Positions 43,379 to 52,289 of a DNA stretch of 64,000 bases are shown here, piece by piece. The notes beneath the pieces are model-generated. The model saw nothing but the letters and a program-made list of their open reading frames with translations, made no database searches and was not told where the DNA came from. Source of the DNA: Chthoniobacteraceae bacterium (GTDB lineage Bacteria; Verrucomicrobiota; Verrucomicrobiia; Chthoniobacterales; Chthoniobacteraceae); assembly GCA_947476045.1 (NCBI GenBank), contig CANJNZ010000003.1, positions 1 through 64,000 on the forward strand, given 5' to 3'. The position numbers were made by a program, and so were the translations under genes. The first letter of the stretch is position 1. Every line of letters starts with the position of its first letter.

Positions 43379-44259
43379 AGAGGGTTTCCGTTCTTGTCGA
43401 GAATCGCCACCTCCAGCAACTGCCCGAGTGCGACTGCTGTTTTTGCCACCAGATACGCGTCTCGATCATTTGCTGGGTTGGAATTCGAAAGCAATTGCTT
43501 CAGTTCCTGCATCAATCGGATGGTGCCTCCCTTCAACTCCCTCACGCGAGCAAGGACAGCATCGAGCGCCGCAAGGAGTCCCCCCTTTTCGGCCTCGTCC
43601 ACGTCCATCTCGGAGACGTGTCGCTCCACCTGATTCTCGATTTCTGCGGCCTTTGCGTGGGCAAAGAAGCTAGCCACGAGGATTCCAGGTCCGACTACAA
43701 GCCCTCCGAGGACAAGTGTTCCGCCGGCAATACCCGCTCCCCCTGCCACGAGTGGTCCACCGCCCAGCCAGGCCATGGTGGCGTTGGTGGCTGCCACCCC
43801 GGAAAGGGCGCTAATCGCCGTTCCCGTTGATGCCACTCCGAGTGTTCCCACGAGGCCATAGACCGCAGCGGACGTTGCAATACCCGACACGGCCGACGAC
43901 GCAACTCCGCCGAGAATATCGAGGGCGTGAACGGAGGCGGTTCTCCATGCGACCAGTTGTTCGGGTGTGATGTTGAATTTCTCGAACATGTCGCGCTCTT
44001 TGATGCGGGCCTTTTTTAGGAACTCTACGGCGTCTCCGAGTGTTACGACGGCATTCAAGCGAGTCTTCCCAAGAACCTCGAACTGTGCTGCGGCATCGCT
44101 GTGCTTTTGCTCAAAGTGCCGCATGGCTTCGTCGTAGCGCCCCCTGCGCTGCTGGTAGCGATTTTGTGCGTCACTGATGCGCCCGCCAGCAGCGGCGGCA
44201 TTGGCAGTGCCGGCGATCGCGGTTCCGACGGCAATAAAAATTGGAATTAGAAATAGCAT
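43375..44259 (-). CDS. Glycine-zipper membrane protein of unknown function
   Basis: The 294-residue protein has an N-terminal hydrophobic helix (MLFLIPIFIAVGTAIAGTA), a basic coiled coil (about 28-90), then a long stretch of small residues (about 105-205: GVASTGTAISALSGVAATNA, GGPLVAGGAGIAGGTLVLGG) typical of glycine-zipper insertion or pore helices, followed by a C-terminal helical part. Similar proteins occur in many bacteria with no known role. A pore-forming or membrane-reshaping activity is an inference. The ATG at 44259 starts the first helix; reading further upstream gives unlikely sequence. Confidence 0.7.
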   Translation of the reverse strand: MLFLIPIFIAVGTAIAGTANAAAAGGRISDAQNRYQQRRGRYDEAMRHFEQKHSDAAAQFEVLGKTRLNAVVTLGDAVEFLKKARIKERDMFEKFNITPEQLVAWRTASVHALDILGGVASSAVSGIATSAAVYGLVGTLGVASTGTAISALSGVAATNATMAWLGGGPLVAGGAGIAGGTLVLGGLVVGPGILVASFFAHAKAAEIENQVERHVSEMDVDEAEKGGLLAALDAVLARVRELKGGTIRLMQELKQLLSNSNPANDRDAYLVAKTAVALGQLLEVAILDKNGNPL

Positions 44260-44275
44260 GGAATCAGTCCTTTTT

Positions 44276-44797
44276 TCAGTTCCAGCGGATGCGTTCTGGG
44301 TCGGACTCCGCTTGCATGGGTGAGTCGCCAGACTCAATGCCGATGAGAGACAGGGCATCGCGTTCTGTGAGTGCCCCGGTTGCAAGTCGCATCAGAGTGA
44401 GTGCCTCCCGGCGCATGATGGCTTCGTTGAGGAACAGCAACCATCGAAGCTGGGCGCGGGGATGTTCGCCGTCAGGAATCATCGCTGAATTTTCGAGACT
44501 GACGCGCCCGTCTTGGGGATCCATTGCGAATCTTCCGCAGAGGATACTTTGGTTGATGGCGTTCAGAACGCTCACGAATTCACCTTGGAGCGATGCCGGG
44601 ACGGCTATGGGCAATATCCCGCTCACACGAACCAATGGGGTGGATGAGCATTTGCAATCCACCCACAGCGAGATGTCCACGCCACCTTCGATCGTGACGT
44701 TGCCGAAGAATGAGTTCTCCTCGGAACGGAACAATGGGAAGTCCTGTTCGGCGAGAAATTCGGCAACCTGATCAGTGAGTGAGTGTTGGCGGTTCAT
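44276..44797 (-). CDS. YbjN-like protein
   Basis: A 173-residue protein starting MNRQHSLTDQVAEFLAEQDF. The alternating strands and helices (NVTIEGGVDISLWVDCKC, LPIAVPASLQGEFVSVLNAI, NQSILCGRFAMDPQDGRVSL) match the YbjN fold, related to type III secretion chaperones. Such proteins often bind partners rather than act as enzymes. It starts one base after the YkvA stop, so the two are coupled. The YbjN gene at 57269 belongs to another branch. Confidence 0.65.
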   Translation of the reverse strand: MNRQHSLTDQVAEFLAEQDFPLFRSEENSFFGNVTIEGGVDISLWVDCKCSSTPLVRVSGILPIAVPASLQGEFVSVLNAINQSILCGRFAMDPQDGRVSLENSAMIPDGEHPRAQLRWLLFLNEAIMRREALTLMRLATGALTERDALSLIGIESGDSPMQAESDPERIRWN

Positions 44798-44798
44798 A

Positions 44799-45122
44799 TT
44801 ATTCGACGCCGAGGAACCGGCGGGCTTTTTGTCGGTGCTCATCCTTGATACAGGTGCCGGCCACGCCCTTCAGCGCGGCGGCTAGGACACCGACATCGTC
44901 GAGCCAGCCCACGACCGGGATGAAATCCGGAATGGCGTCGAACGGACTGATGACGTAGGCGACTGCGGCAACGAGGATGGCCTTGGCCCATGCGGGCGTG
45001 TTGGGATCGGCAATGGCGATTGCCACAGCAACGAATTCAACGATCATCGGGAAGCGTGTGGCATTGCGGCGTATAAAGCCACGGAAGCCGGGAATTTCTT
45101 TGTCGAAGGATTGGGTGTTCAT
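44799..45122 (-). CDS. YkvA family (DUF1232) membrane protein
   Basis: A 107-residue protein containing AVAYVISPFDAIPDFIPVVG followed by WLDDVGVLAAAL, the DUF1232 signature, in a membrane-proximal hydrophobic region. Function unknown in the family. It stands in a nine-gene operon, between the 40-residue peptide and the YbjN-like gene. Confidence 0.88.
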   Translation of the reverse strand: MNTQSFDKEIPGFRGFIRRNATRFPMIVEFVAVAIAIADPNTPAWAKAILVAAVAYVISPFDAIPDFIPVVGWLDDVGVLAAALKGVAGTCIKDEHRQKARRFLGVE

Positions 45123-45132
45123 ATTTTTAGAT

Positions 45133-45255
45133 CTACTTGGATTTCCTGCGTCCCTTACATTGAAATAGCGGCGCGATCATGAGGACGATCCCGAGCACCT
45201 CCATGGCCGTTTCCAGAACGCTTGTGAGTTTATCTTTGGTTTCTTTGTTTTTCAT
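45133..45255 (-). CDS. 40-residue membrane peptide
   Basis: MKNKETKDKLTSVLETAMEV starts this peptide; one hydrophobic helix (VLGIVLMIAPLFQC) precedes a basic end GRRKSK. An AAGGAGA lies eight bases before the ATG. Such a strong ribosome-binding site in the gap between two co-directional genes supports translation. Function unknown. Confidence 0.6.
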   Translation of the reverse strand: MKNKETKDKLTSVLETAMEVLGIVLMIAPLFQCKGRRKSK

Positions 45256-45301
45256 GGTTTCTCCTTATTTGAGCACTGTGGCTCGTTTGCTTTCTTGGTT
45301 G

Positions 45302-45700
45302 TCAGACTTTTGCCCTCGGAGAGAGCACCTGTTTTAGTGAGTCGAATGCTGCTTCGAGCATGGGCACTTGGTTGTGCCCATGCTGAGTATTCGCGTCACA
45401 CGGGCGGACTATCCTGGTATTCTCCAGTTCCTGCCGTGCCTCGCGAAAAGTGATGCCCTTGCTGAATGCCGTGTCGAAGGCATCCATCGTTAGGCCGTCT
45501 GCGGGTTTGGTTGAGCGTCTGGGTTGCCGTCTGGCTTTCATGCACCTGCGCCCCGCCTCGACAATGATTGGCAAGGCTATCGCGATCTTCATCGCGAGCC
45601 TTCCGATGTTTGGAATACGTTTTGTTATCATACCCTCTTGAAGGTGCGAGAAATCCCAATTTCCGGAAAATTTTCCTGATTCTTTTAGCGTAGTGTTCAT
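45302..45700 (-). CDS. Protein of unknown function in the nine-gene operon
   Basis: 132 residues. A hydrophobic helix (MKIAIALPIIVEAG) is followed by a basic patch KARRQPRRSTKP and a helical soluble part (DAFDTAFSKGITFREARQEL). It could be a membrane-attached regulator. It overlaps the upstream zinc-ribbon-like gene by 4 bp. No family recognised. Confidence 0.55.
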   Translation of the reverse strand: MNTTLKESGKFSGNWDFSHLQEGMITKRIPNIGRLAMKIAIALPIIVEAGRRCMKARRQPRRSTKPADGLTMDAFDTAFSKGITFREARQELENTRIVRPCDANTQHGHNQVPMLEAAFDSLKQVLSPRAKV

Positions 45701-45930
45701 TGCAGGTGCCGCTTGTAGTCCTCGTAGCGACGGACTGGGTCATACTCACGACTGGTCAGGTGGTAGCCGCCGCACCGGAAACAGTGATACGGCCTCATCA
45801 TCGGCGCGTTGCAATCATCACCGAGGCTCGCGACGAATTGCATCGCCTCGTTTGGCGACTTGAACATACGCTTGCCCGTGATTCCGCATCTGGGCACAGG
45901 GCGTCTGAGACGGCGGTCGGGCTTGCTCAT
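45697..45930 (-). CDS. Small zinc-ribbon-like protein, first gene of the operon
   Basis: A 77-residue protein with CGITGKRMFKSPNEAMQFV and RPYHCFRCGGYHLTSREYDP. The cysteine pairs (C15 with later C-x2-C) and the histidine are a compact zinc-binding pattern common in phage and mobile-element proteins. Probably a nucleic-acid binder. It leads the operon that runs to 41691; the palindrome at 45969-45989 lies before it. Confidence 0.65.
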   Translation of the reverse strand: MSKPDRRLRRPVPRCGITGKRMFKSPNEAMQFVASLGDDCNAPMMRPYHCFRCGGYHLTSREYDPVRRYEDYKRHLQ

Positions 45931-45968
45931 GGTCGGTAGAGTTCGGTCGGAGTGCCGAAGTCAAGAGT

Positions 45969-45989
45969 GGTATGATTTTGTTTCATACC
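45969..45989. promoter_or_regulatory. Inverted repeat upstream of the nine-gene operon
   Basis: GGTATGA (45969-45975) and TCATACC (45983-45989) form a perfect 7-bp inverted repeat with a 7-bp spacer, centred about 50 bp before the ATG at 45930. TTGACT follows on the minus strand as a possible -35 element. It is probably an operator. Confidence 0.5.
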
Positions 45990-46153
45990 TGCTTGAAGGC
46001 GCAGAGATGACCTGTTTCCGAAAGAAAATGTGGCCGACTGAACTCTTGTGGATTCGGTCTATTCCGTCCGCACATCATCCTTGGGGCAACGAGGTGTCGC
46101 CGCCACGGAATCGGCGCCGTGCTATGCGGTTGTCTCAGCGCTTATTTGGCTGC

Positions 46154-49100
46154 TCAATTGTTACCGTGTTTCTCCACCATCTTTGCCAGACGCTCACATA
46201 ACACATCCAACTCTAGATGATAATCCGAGATGTCAGGATGCTTTTCAACCAGCCTCTTCCAGATTTCAACTGCGGTGTTGAATGCCGCTTCCGCGCTTGT
46301 GCAGTCCTGCTGTGCTTCGAATACCTCGGCCATGGACTGCCACGCCTCTGACAATATGCACTGGAAATGCCGAGGGGCGTTGGGCAGCGCGACCAGTTTC
46401 TGCAAGACGGCAATCGCGTCGGTGAACGCAATCCGCGCACCGGTCCAATCTTGCCGCTCCACTCGGGCGTCAGCCAAGGAAAGCTGCGATACCGCCAGTC
46501 CGATCTGGTAAGTTGGCGAGTCAGGACGCTCCGCTAGCAGTTTCGCCCAGATCGCTTCCGCGTTCTTGAACGCCGTTTCCGCGCCTGCCCAGTCCTGCCG
46601 CGCTTTGCAAACGGCGGCCGAGTTTTCCCAAGCCATTGCAAACTTGATTTGAAAGTCCGGCGCGCTCGGATTCTCGTCAGCCAAATTCTTGCTGATCGCA
46701 ATCTCATTCGTGACAGCCACCTCTGCGCCCGCTAAGTCCTTTTGCTCCAATCGCAGCGCGCACTGCTTTCCCCATGAGACCGCCAGCCCGGACTGATAAT
46801 CGAGCACCTCGGGATAGTCATCCATTAGCTTTTTCAAAATCACCGTCCCGTTGGAAAGCGCTGCTTCTGCGCCCGCTAAGTCCTTTTGCTCCAATCGCAG
46901 CGCGCACTGCTTTCCCCATAGCGTCGCTAGTCCGGCGTGATAATTCGGAACATTAGGATGCTCTGCCACAAGCTTTACACAGATAGCTATTGAGTCATTG
47001 AAGTGACTTTCCGCTCCCACCCAATCCAGCAGCGCGAGCCGTGCGTCACCGACACAAAGCAGCGATACGGCTAGCCCGTTCTGGTAATGCGGATCACCCG
47101 GATGCGCCGCCACTAATCTCTCCCAAATCGCCTTTGAATTCCTGAACGCGGTTTCCGCGCCAGGCAAGTCCTGCCGCTCATTGCACACCTTCCCTACGCG
47201 TTCCCACGACACAGTCAACATCCACTGCAAACGCTGATCGCCAGGATTTGCCGTAGCGAGCTTGTCCCTGACCATCATGGCCTCTTTGAATGCCACGTCT
47301 GCACCCGCCAAGTCCTGTTTTGCCAATCGCACGTCGCCGAGGTGAATCCACGAAGTAGACAAATCCAAATGATAATCTGGGTCGCTGGGGTCCGCAGCAA
47401 TTAGCTTTTGCCTGATCACCACGGCCGGGTGGAACGCCGCCTCCGCACCAACAAGGTCCTTCCTCGCTCTTCGGACGGCGCCGAGGCGATCCCATGACGC
47501 CGCCGAGCAACGGAGAGTTGGGATTTCTGGGCGTGCAGCAGTCACTTGCTGAAAGCGGCGACAGACAGCCATCCACGCAGTTTCCTTAAGCACTAACACA
47601 CCGTGAGGCTCAGCATGGTCTTCCAAAAAATCCGTCCAGGCTCGACACAACGCGTCGGTGGATTCCGCATTAGGTCCATATTCATTCGCAAGCTGTGAAG
47701 CCTCCAATTCGCAAAGCCAATGATCGAAGTGCGCCGCCTGAGCGGTGCGCTTGGCGAGCCAAACGGCGTTTCGAAACCAGTCTATCGGGATAGGGGTCTT
47801 TAGAGCAGCGGTTTCAGCGTGGCAGAGCGTGGCCAGAGCGGAGGAGCGTCTTTCCGGAAGTTGCTCGCGCCAGAGCGCACGGGCGAGCGCGGCGGCGAGT
47901 GAGTGGACGGGGTAGGCGTTCCGCTTTTCGTCGAGGACGGCAAGTCGCAGGCTGAGCAACTCACGACGGGCTGCGAAGAATTGGCGTTGCTGCGTTCGTT
48001 GCGCGGTATCCAACTCGGCGGCGAGCGCCCAGAGGTCCTCCGGCGCACCGTGGGCCGGATGAAAGGCGCTTAGGGTAGCGAAGAGGCGCCGCGCGGTGGC
48101 GGCGAGAGCGGGCTGGATGCGTGTGAGCGAACTTTCGAGGAATCGGCGGGCATTGTCGCGTCGATCGGAATTGGCGAATTCGGTCAGGGGATCGGCTTGG
48201 GTCTCCCTCGCGATCTGTTGGATTTCCTTCGCGATCTGGGTGGAAGTCGCCGGGTTATTGTGGCCGATGGCGCGGCCGGCCCAGACAAGGAACTGAGGGA
48301 TGAACTCGGCATGATGTGCGATCGAATCAAGCCCGGCGCTTGCCGCGTCATTCAGCGTGGTCGGGTCGAGGCCCGCGTGGTGGCAGAGCAATTCGCGGCT
48401 ATCCTTCAGAGTGAGCGGCCCCACCTCATGCGTGGGGCGCCCGTCAAGACCCTGCACGCCGGGATTGGGCTTGCCTCGGGTAAGCCAGGCGATGTGCGTA
48501 TTGCCGCCCAGCGGTTCCATGAATTCGCCAATGTAGGACTCGGGCACATTCTCCGCGCCCTCGAGCACGACGAGCACGCTTCGCCTAGCGAGGAGGTCAC
48601 GTGCTTGCGTCTTAAGCTTGGGAAGGTCCTCGAACGGCACTTTGCCAAGTCCAGAGACAATGTCCGTGAGCATGGCCTCTTGAAGCCAGTTTAGAACCCA
48701 ATCAGAGACCCATGAATTGAAATGCTGCGGGGGATACTTGAACGGAGGTGCCGACTCGCCCGAGGAGTTCCACGGGGGGTTGCAGACGAGCGGCATACGT
48801 TTGTTTAAGTCAATGTAAAGCCTCCCGCCGGGAAAAGCGCCTTCGCTTTTCTCGACAAGACGCCGGACGGCTTCGATCACGAATGCCGACTTGCCGATGC
48901 CCGCCTGGCCATGGACAACGACTACTCCCGGTTGGCGAAGGGAATCCATGAGCGCCTCCACTTTTCCAGCGCCCACGTAATGCCCTGCGCGTAAGGTGAG
49001 AGGGATCGTGTCAGGCACGCTCTCGCTCTTGATCCGATCGACGATGAGCCGGACGAGCGTAGGCACGTTCGGCGCGAGCATTGCGCCTGGGGCCATGCCT

Positions 49101-50974
49101 TCGCGGTGGGTCTCGGGAAAGATAAGTGTGAGATTGGCGAGATGGCGTTCGAGGGCATCGAGCTTCGGTTGCTCGGCGGCGCCGAGTTCCTGCAACGGCC
49201 CGTGCTCGGGCAGTGTCGGCAGCACCAACAGCGGGAGCAGCGTGATGACCTTGCTCCGAATATCTGCATCGATTGCCGCGCCTTCGCGCGCCCGCTGCCC
49301 AAGGTAGACCAACCCGATGAGAAACGCCGCACCCGCGCTGCGCCCGTGCAGCGGGGCGCCTGGTTTCCACGGTTCGGTTTCGGCGGTGGAAACGTCACTG
49401 CGCGAGTAAGCGTCGTCTTCATTCACCAATTCGACGCGCCAGCGCACGTCGGCACTTTTCGGAATCGAAAAACGGTGCTCCTCCGCATGGCCGAGAGCCG
49501 CCGTGATCGCCCCGTCCCAAGTGGCATCCGTGAAGATGCCGCCGACAATTCCCTTGTCGTCCATGGAGCCGGCCATATTCTGATGAGGATAGAGGCTGCC
49601 GGTGCAACCGTCGTCTTCTATCCATTCCATCTTGAGGCGGGCAAGTCGCCCTTTATCGGTGACATCCACGAGCACTAGCGGAGGCGTGACGCAGCGCAAA
49701 GCCGCCCGTGGGTTCCCTCTCTGTTGCAGCGCCAACAGGTCGGCAACAAGACCCGTGGGCAACTGCGGCTGCGGCGGTTGCCAGGTTGCGGCAAATTTCG
49801 AGAGCCCTTCGATGGCTTTGGCCAGCGAGTCCGGCTGCAACTCTTTCAGGTGCATCTGTGCATCAACGACAAACAGTGGGTCGTAGATGGGATGAATATT
49901 GGACGGCGTGGCTGTGAGTGAGTGGCGATCCGTATCGGCTTCATTGTGACGAACGACCGCAACTTTTCCCTCCCGAAGCAGAGCGACGGCATCTTTCCAA
50001 GGCAGGTCGATTTCGATCACCGCCGTCCAGCGCCGGGAATTCTCACGAAACAAACCCGTCTTGCTAGGGCTGTCCAACCACGAAACAACGACGGCCGATG
50101 GCAGTCGACTTCCCTGCTGCACCGGGCAGGAAAAGTTAAGCACGGTAGCTTCGCCCGGCTTGGAGACCGACTCATGTGCAAATCCCGTAAACCCAGGCAG
50201 CAGGTGCGAAACGTCAATCTGCTTGGGCAAATTAGATTCGCCTGCCGCAAATGCACCTTTGAGGTCAGGCTGGAGCAAGGACAATCCAAGCCAGCCAAAT
50301 ACACGCTCGCCAAAGGGCACCGAGGATGGCTCCAGCCGCACAGCCTCGTCCGAAATTGCCGCTGACTCGGTCAGATCTTCGAGCACAGTTGCCATGAGCG
50401 GCTGCAGGTTTGTCGCAAGATTCGCGTGGAAAATGTAACCGGGATCCTCGGGGTGCGTGAAAGGGCGCCCCGTTTTCAGCAACGGTGGAAATGCGGGTGC
50501 CGTTTCGTCATCCTCCGCCTCCATCCACGCGGCGAAGTCCGCGAGTCGATCAAACCACTCGTCGGGCAGGACGCCTTCGCAGCGGTCTAGTTCCTTGCTG
50601 GTGAGCGTGAATTCGCAACCGCAGGCCACCGCCGCTTCGTAGCCGAAGACTTCGCGTGGAAAGATGGCGTCCTCGACGCCACAGTAGCGGATGTCCGCCA
50701 GGACCGGTGCTGCGCGAAAAACGGCATGTTCCCCTGCGGGTTCCTCCTGTCGCCTGAGGATGATCACGGTGGAACAATGTGGGTTGGTGCGAGAGTAGTC
50801 TTGATCCTCTGTCTGCTGGTTGTTTTCAACGACTCGCCATATTTCGCCGGGTGCGGCGAGGTTCGGCGGGCACTTGGACGGTGGTTCCAATGCCCCTGTT
50901 GGCGGAGGGCTATCCTCCAGCGATTTCAGCAGGTCGCCGAGGCCGGGAATTTTAAGTAGTTCTTTACGTGTCAT
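46154..50974 (-). CDS. Large STAND ATPase with C-terminal TPRs
   Basis: A 1606-residue protein. Region 1-650 is of unknown fold and includes LHGRSAGAAFLIGLVYLG at about 540, which resembles the serine loop of Lon-like proteases (SAGAA), though no Lys partner is clear. A STAND/NACHT-type ATPase follows: VVVHGQAGIGKSAFVIEA (Walker A, about 683-697) and SVLVVLEGAENV (Walker B, about 803). From about 1210 to the end there are some eight 48-residue TPR-like units. Such proteins are signal-sensing switches, often in defence. The start at 50974 is 20 bp after the preceding gene. Confidence 0.8.
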   Translation of the reverse strand: MTRKELLKIPGLGDLLKSLEDSPPPTGALEPPSKCPPNLAAPGEIWRVVENNQQTEDQDYSRTNPHCSTVIILRRQEEPAGEHAVFRAAPVLADIRYCGVEDAIFPREVFGYEAAVACGCEFTLTSKELDRCEGVLPDEWFDRLADFAAWMEAEDDETAPAFPPLLKTGRPFTHPEDPGYIFHANLATNLQPLMATVLEDLTESAAISDEAVRLEPSSVPFGERVFGWLGLSLLQPDLKGAFAAGESNLPKQIDVSHLLPGFTGFAHESVSKPGEATVLNFSCPVQQGSRLPSAVVVSWLDSPSKTGLFRENSRRWTAVIEIDLPWKDAVALLREGKVAVVRHNEADTDRHSLTATPSNIHPIYDPLFVVDAQMHLKELQPDSLAKAIEGLSKFAATWQPPQPQLPTGLVADLLALQQRGNPRAALRCVTPPLVLVDVTDKGRLARLKMEWIEDDGCTGSLYPHQNMAGSMDDKGIVGGIFTDATWDGAITAALGHAEEHRFSIPKSADVRWRVELVNEDDAYSRSDVSTAETEPWKPGAPLHGRSAGAAFLIGLVYLGQRAREGAAIDADIRSKVITLLPLLVLPTLPEHGPLQELGAAEQPKLDALERHLANLTLIFPETHREGMAPGAMLAPNVPTLVRLIVDRIKSESVPDTIPLTLRAGHYVGAGKVEALMDSLRQPGVVVVHGQAGIGKSAFVIEAVRRLVEKSEGAFPGGRLYIDLNKRMPLVCNPPWNSSGESAPPFKYPPQHFNSWVSDWVLNWLQEAMLTDIVSGLGKVPFEDLPKLKTQARDLLARRSVLVVLEGAENVPESYIGEFMEPLGGNTHIAWLTRGKPNPGVQGLDGRPTHEVGPLTLKDSRELLCHHAGLDPTTLNDAASAGLDSIAHHAEFIPQFLVWAGRAIGHNNPATSTQIAKEIQQIARETQADPLTEFANSDRRDNARRFLESSLTRIQPALAATARRLFATLSAFHPAHGAPEDLWALAAELDTAQRTQQRQFFAARRELLSLRLAVLDEKRNAYPVHSLAAALARALWREQLPERRSSALATLCHAETAALKTPIPIDWFRNAVWLAKRTAQAAHFDHWLCELEASQLANEYGPNAESTDALCRAWTDFLEDHAEPHGVLVLKETAWMAVCRRFQQVTAARPEIPTLRCSAASWDRLGAVRRARKDLVGAEAAFHPAVVIRQKLIAADPSDPDYHLDLSTSWIHLGDVRLAKQDLAGADVAFKEAMMVRDKLATANPGDQRLQWMLTVSWERVGKVCNERQDLPGAETAFRNSKAIWERLVAAHPGDPHYQNGLAVSLLCVGDARLALLDWVGAESHFNDSIAICVKLVAEHPNVPNYHAGLATLWGKQCALRLEQKDLAGAEAALSNGTVILKKLMDDYPEVLDYQSGLAVSWGKQCALRLEQKDLAGAEVAVTNEIAISKNLADENPSAPDFQIKFAMAWENSAAVCKARQDWAGAETAFKNAEAIWAKLLAERPDSPTYQIGLAVSQLSLADARVERQDWTGARIAFTDAIAVLQKLVALPNAPRHFQCILSEAWQSMAEVFEAQQDCTSAEAAFNTAVEIWKRLVEKHPDISDYHLELDVLCERLAKMVEKHGNN
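46722..46919. repeat. Exact 54-bp duplication within the TPR region
   Basis: Positions 46722-46775 and 46866-46919 are identical over 54 bp and spaced by 144 bp, which is one 48-residue repeat unit. Two adjacent units are thus recent duplicates. Confidence 0.85.
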
Positions 50975-50993
50975 GGCTCGTTGCCCGTTCGGG

Positions 50994-52289
50994 TCATTCT
51001 TGTTTGAAGGCGCCGGAATCCGGATTTTCCGGATCAAAATTACAGAATTCCACAGAGTGGGCCAGACAGCGCAGGACTTCGGTCCACAGCTTGTCGTGCC
51101 AGTCGGAAATCTCTGAGTAGGCATCCAGAAATTCGTCCGCCATGAGCACCTTCTTGAGAATCGCCAACGCCTGTTTCTTTTTGTCAAACACTGTTGAGTG
51201 AGCCCCGAATTCTTCAAGGTTTGCCTTCCTTTCAAGCAACTCCTTGGCGAGCAGGTATTGGCAGGTGATGGTGGTCAAATTGTCTGCCCGAAGCGCGTCC
51301 CACCCCTGTTTTGCGAGCTTTAAAACGAGTTCCCAAAAAGCATCTTCCGTCGGAGGGTGACGCAGTCCCATTTTGTTTTTCGAAGATTGGTGCTTCGCAG
51401 CTTGTTGATCTACAAACTCATTTTGATCCTCGTCATCGGCGGTGGACTCAGGCTCGAAGATCATCTCCAGCAAATGCACATGCTCGCAAAACTTGGCGAG
51501 CAAGTTGTCGAACCTGACCCAACCGTCGGCACAATCCAGCAGCATGACGGCGAGTTTTTCTGCATCCTTTGGTGCTATCACCCTCGGATGAGATGCGTGC
51601 CAACGGTTCGCCCGTGGCGGATAGAAATGCGGGAGAGAGTCAGCCTTCTTAAAAAAGGCAACGAGATCCGCCGCCGGCGGCTTCCCATCATGCGCGTTGG
51701 TGACGCTCAAGGTAGCCCATTCCGTGAATTTTGTGTTGGTTCGCTGATCCACACGCACGCCCCGGCCTGTTCCTCCGAGACACTTCGCATGACCCCGTTT
51801 CTCCAACTCCCACAAAGCTTCGCTCAGGAGTTGCCTAAGTTCCGCCCAAGCGGGATCAAGCTCCTGTTTGAGCACACGGTTCATGTGGGTCACGAGGCCG
51901 CTTTTCTGACGTGGCACTGGACAGGGGTAGTGCTTTCGTTCCAGTTTGATCAGGGTCAGATAATCGGACGCGAGATCCTCGATTTCGGAGCCAGGGAAGC
52001 CCGCCGCGAGTCCCCTTGCGCAGCCTTCGCAACACGTCCATAAGAAAAGAATCAAGCGGCACTCCTCCTCTTCCGACATGTCTTCAAGACGACCATCAAG
52101 CCACACACGCATGGCTTTGCTGATTTCAGATTCGGGGCGGTCGTTTGGCATAACGGGTTTCAGTATTGCGACCGTCGGTTCCTGTTCCGCTGCTCCCTCC
52201 ACCAACGCGGGCATTTTGCAGCGCACTGATGAGCTTCTGTTAAGTATTGCTTTGGCAACATCCCACAGTAACTCGGGCCTCCAAGGCAT
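50994..52289 (-). CDS. Partner protein of the STAND ATPase, function unknown
   Basis: About 431 residues, mostly helical. The N-terminal third (LFLWTCCEGCARGLAAGF, IEDLASDYLTLIKLERKHYP) resembles the helical arrangement of sigma-factor region 2, though no family is certain. The C-terminal half has charged helices. An ATG at 52289 is likely, but 52150 is possible. It is 20 bp upstream of the STAND gene on the same strand and probably co-transcribed. It may be a sensor adaptor or effector for the ATPase. Confidence 0.55.
   Translation of the reverse strand: MPWRPELLWDVAKAILNRSSSVRCKMPALVEGAAEQEPTVAILKPVMPNDRPESEISKAMRVWLDGRLEDMSEEEECRLILFLWTCCEGCARGLAAGFPGSEIEDLASDYLTLIKLERKHYPCPVPRQKSGLVTHMNRVLKQELDPAWAELRQLLSEALWELEKRGHAKCLGGTGRGVRVDQRTNTKFTEWATLSVTNAHDGKPPAADLVAFFKKADSLPHFYPPRANRWHASHPRVIAPKDAEKLAVMLLDCADGWVRFDNLLAKFCEHVHLLEMIFEPESTADDEDQNEFVDQQAAKHQSSKNKMGLRHPPTEDAFWELVLKLAKQGWDALRADNLTTITCQYLLAKELLERKANLEEFGAHSTVFDKKKQALAILKKVLMADEFLDAYSEISDWHDKLWTEVLRCLAHSVEFCNFDPENPDSGAFKQE

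Noticed and set aside
50975..51235. N-terminal extension of the STAND protein
   Set aside because: The extra residues lie over the end of the upstream gene in another frame and look non-protein-like; the ATG at 50974 gives a normal 20-bp gap.
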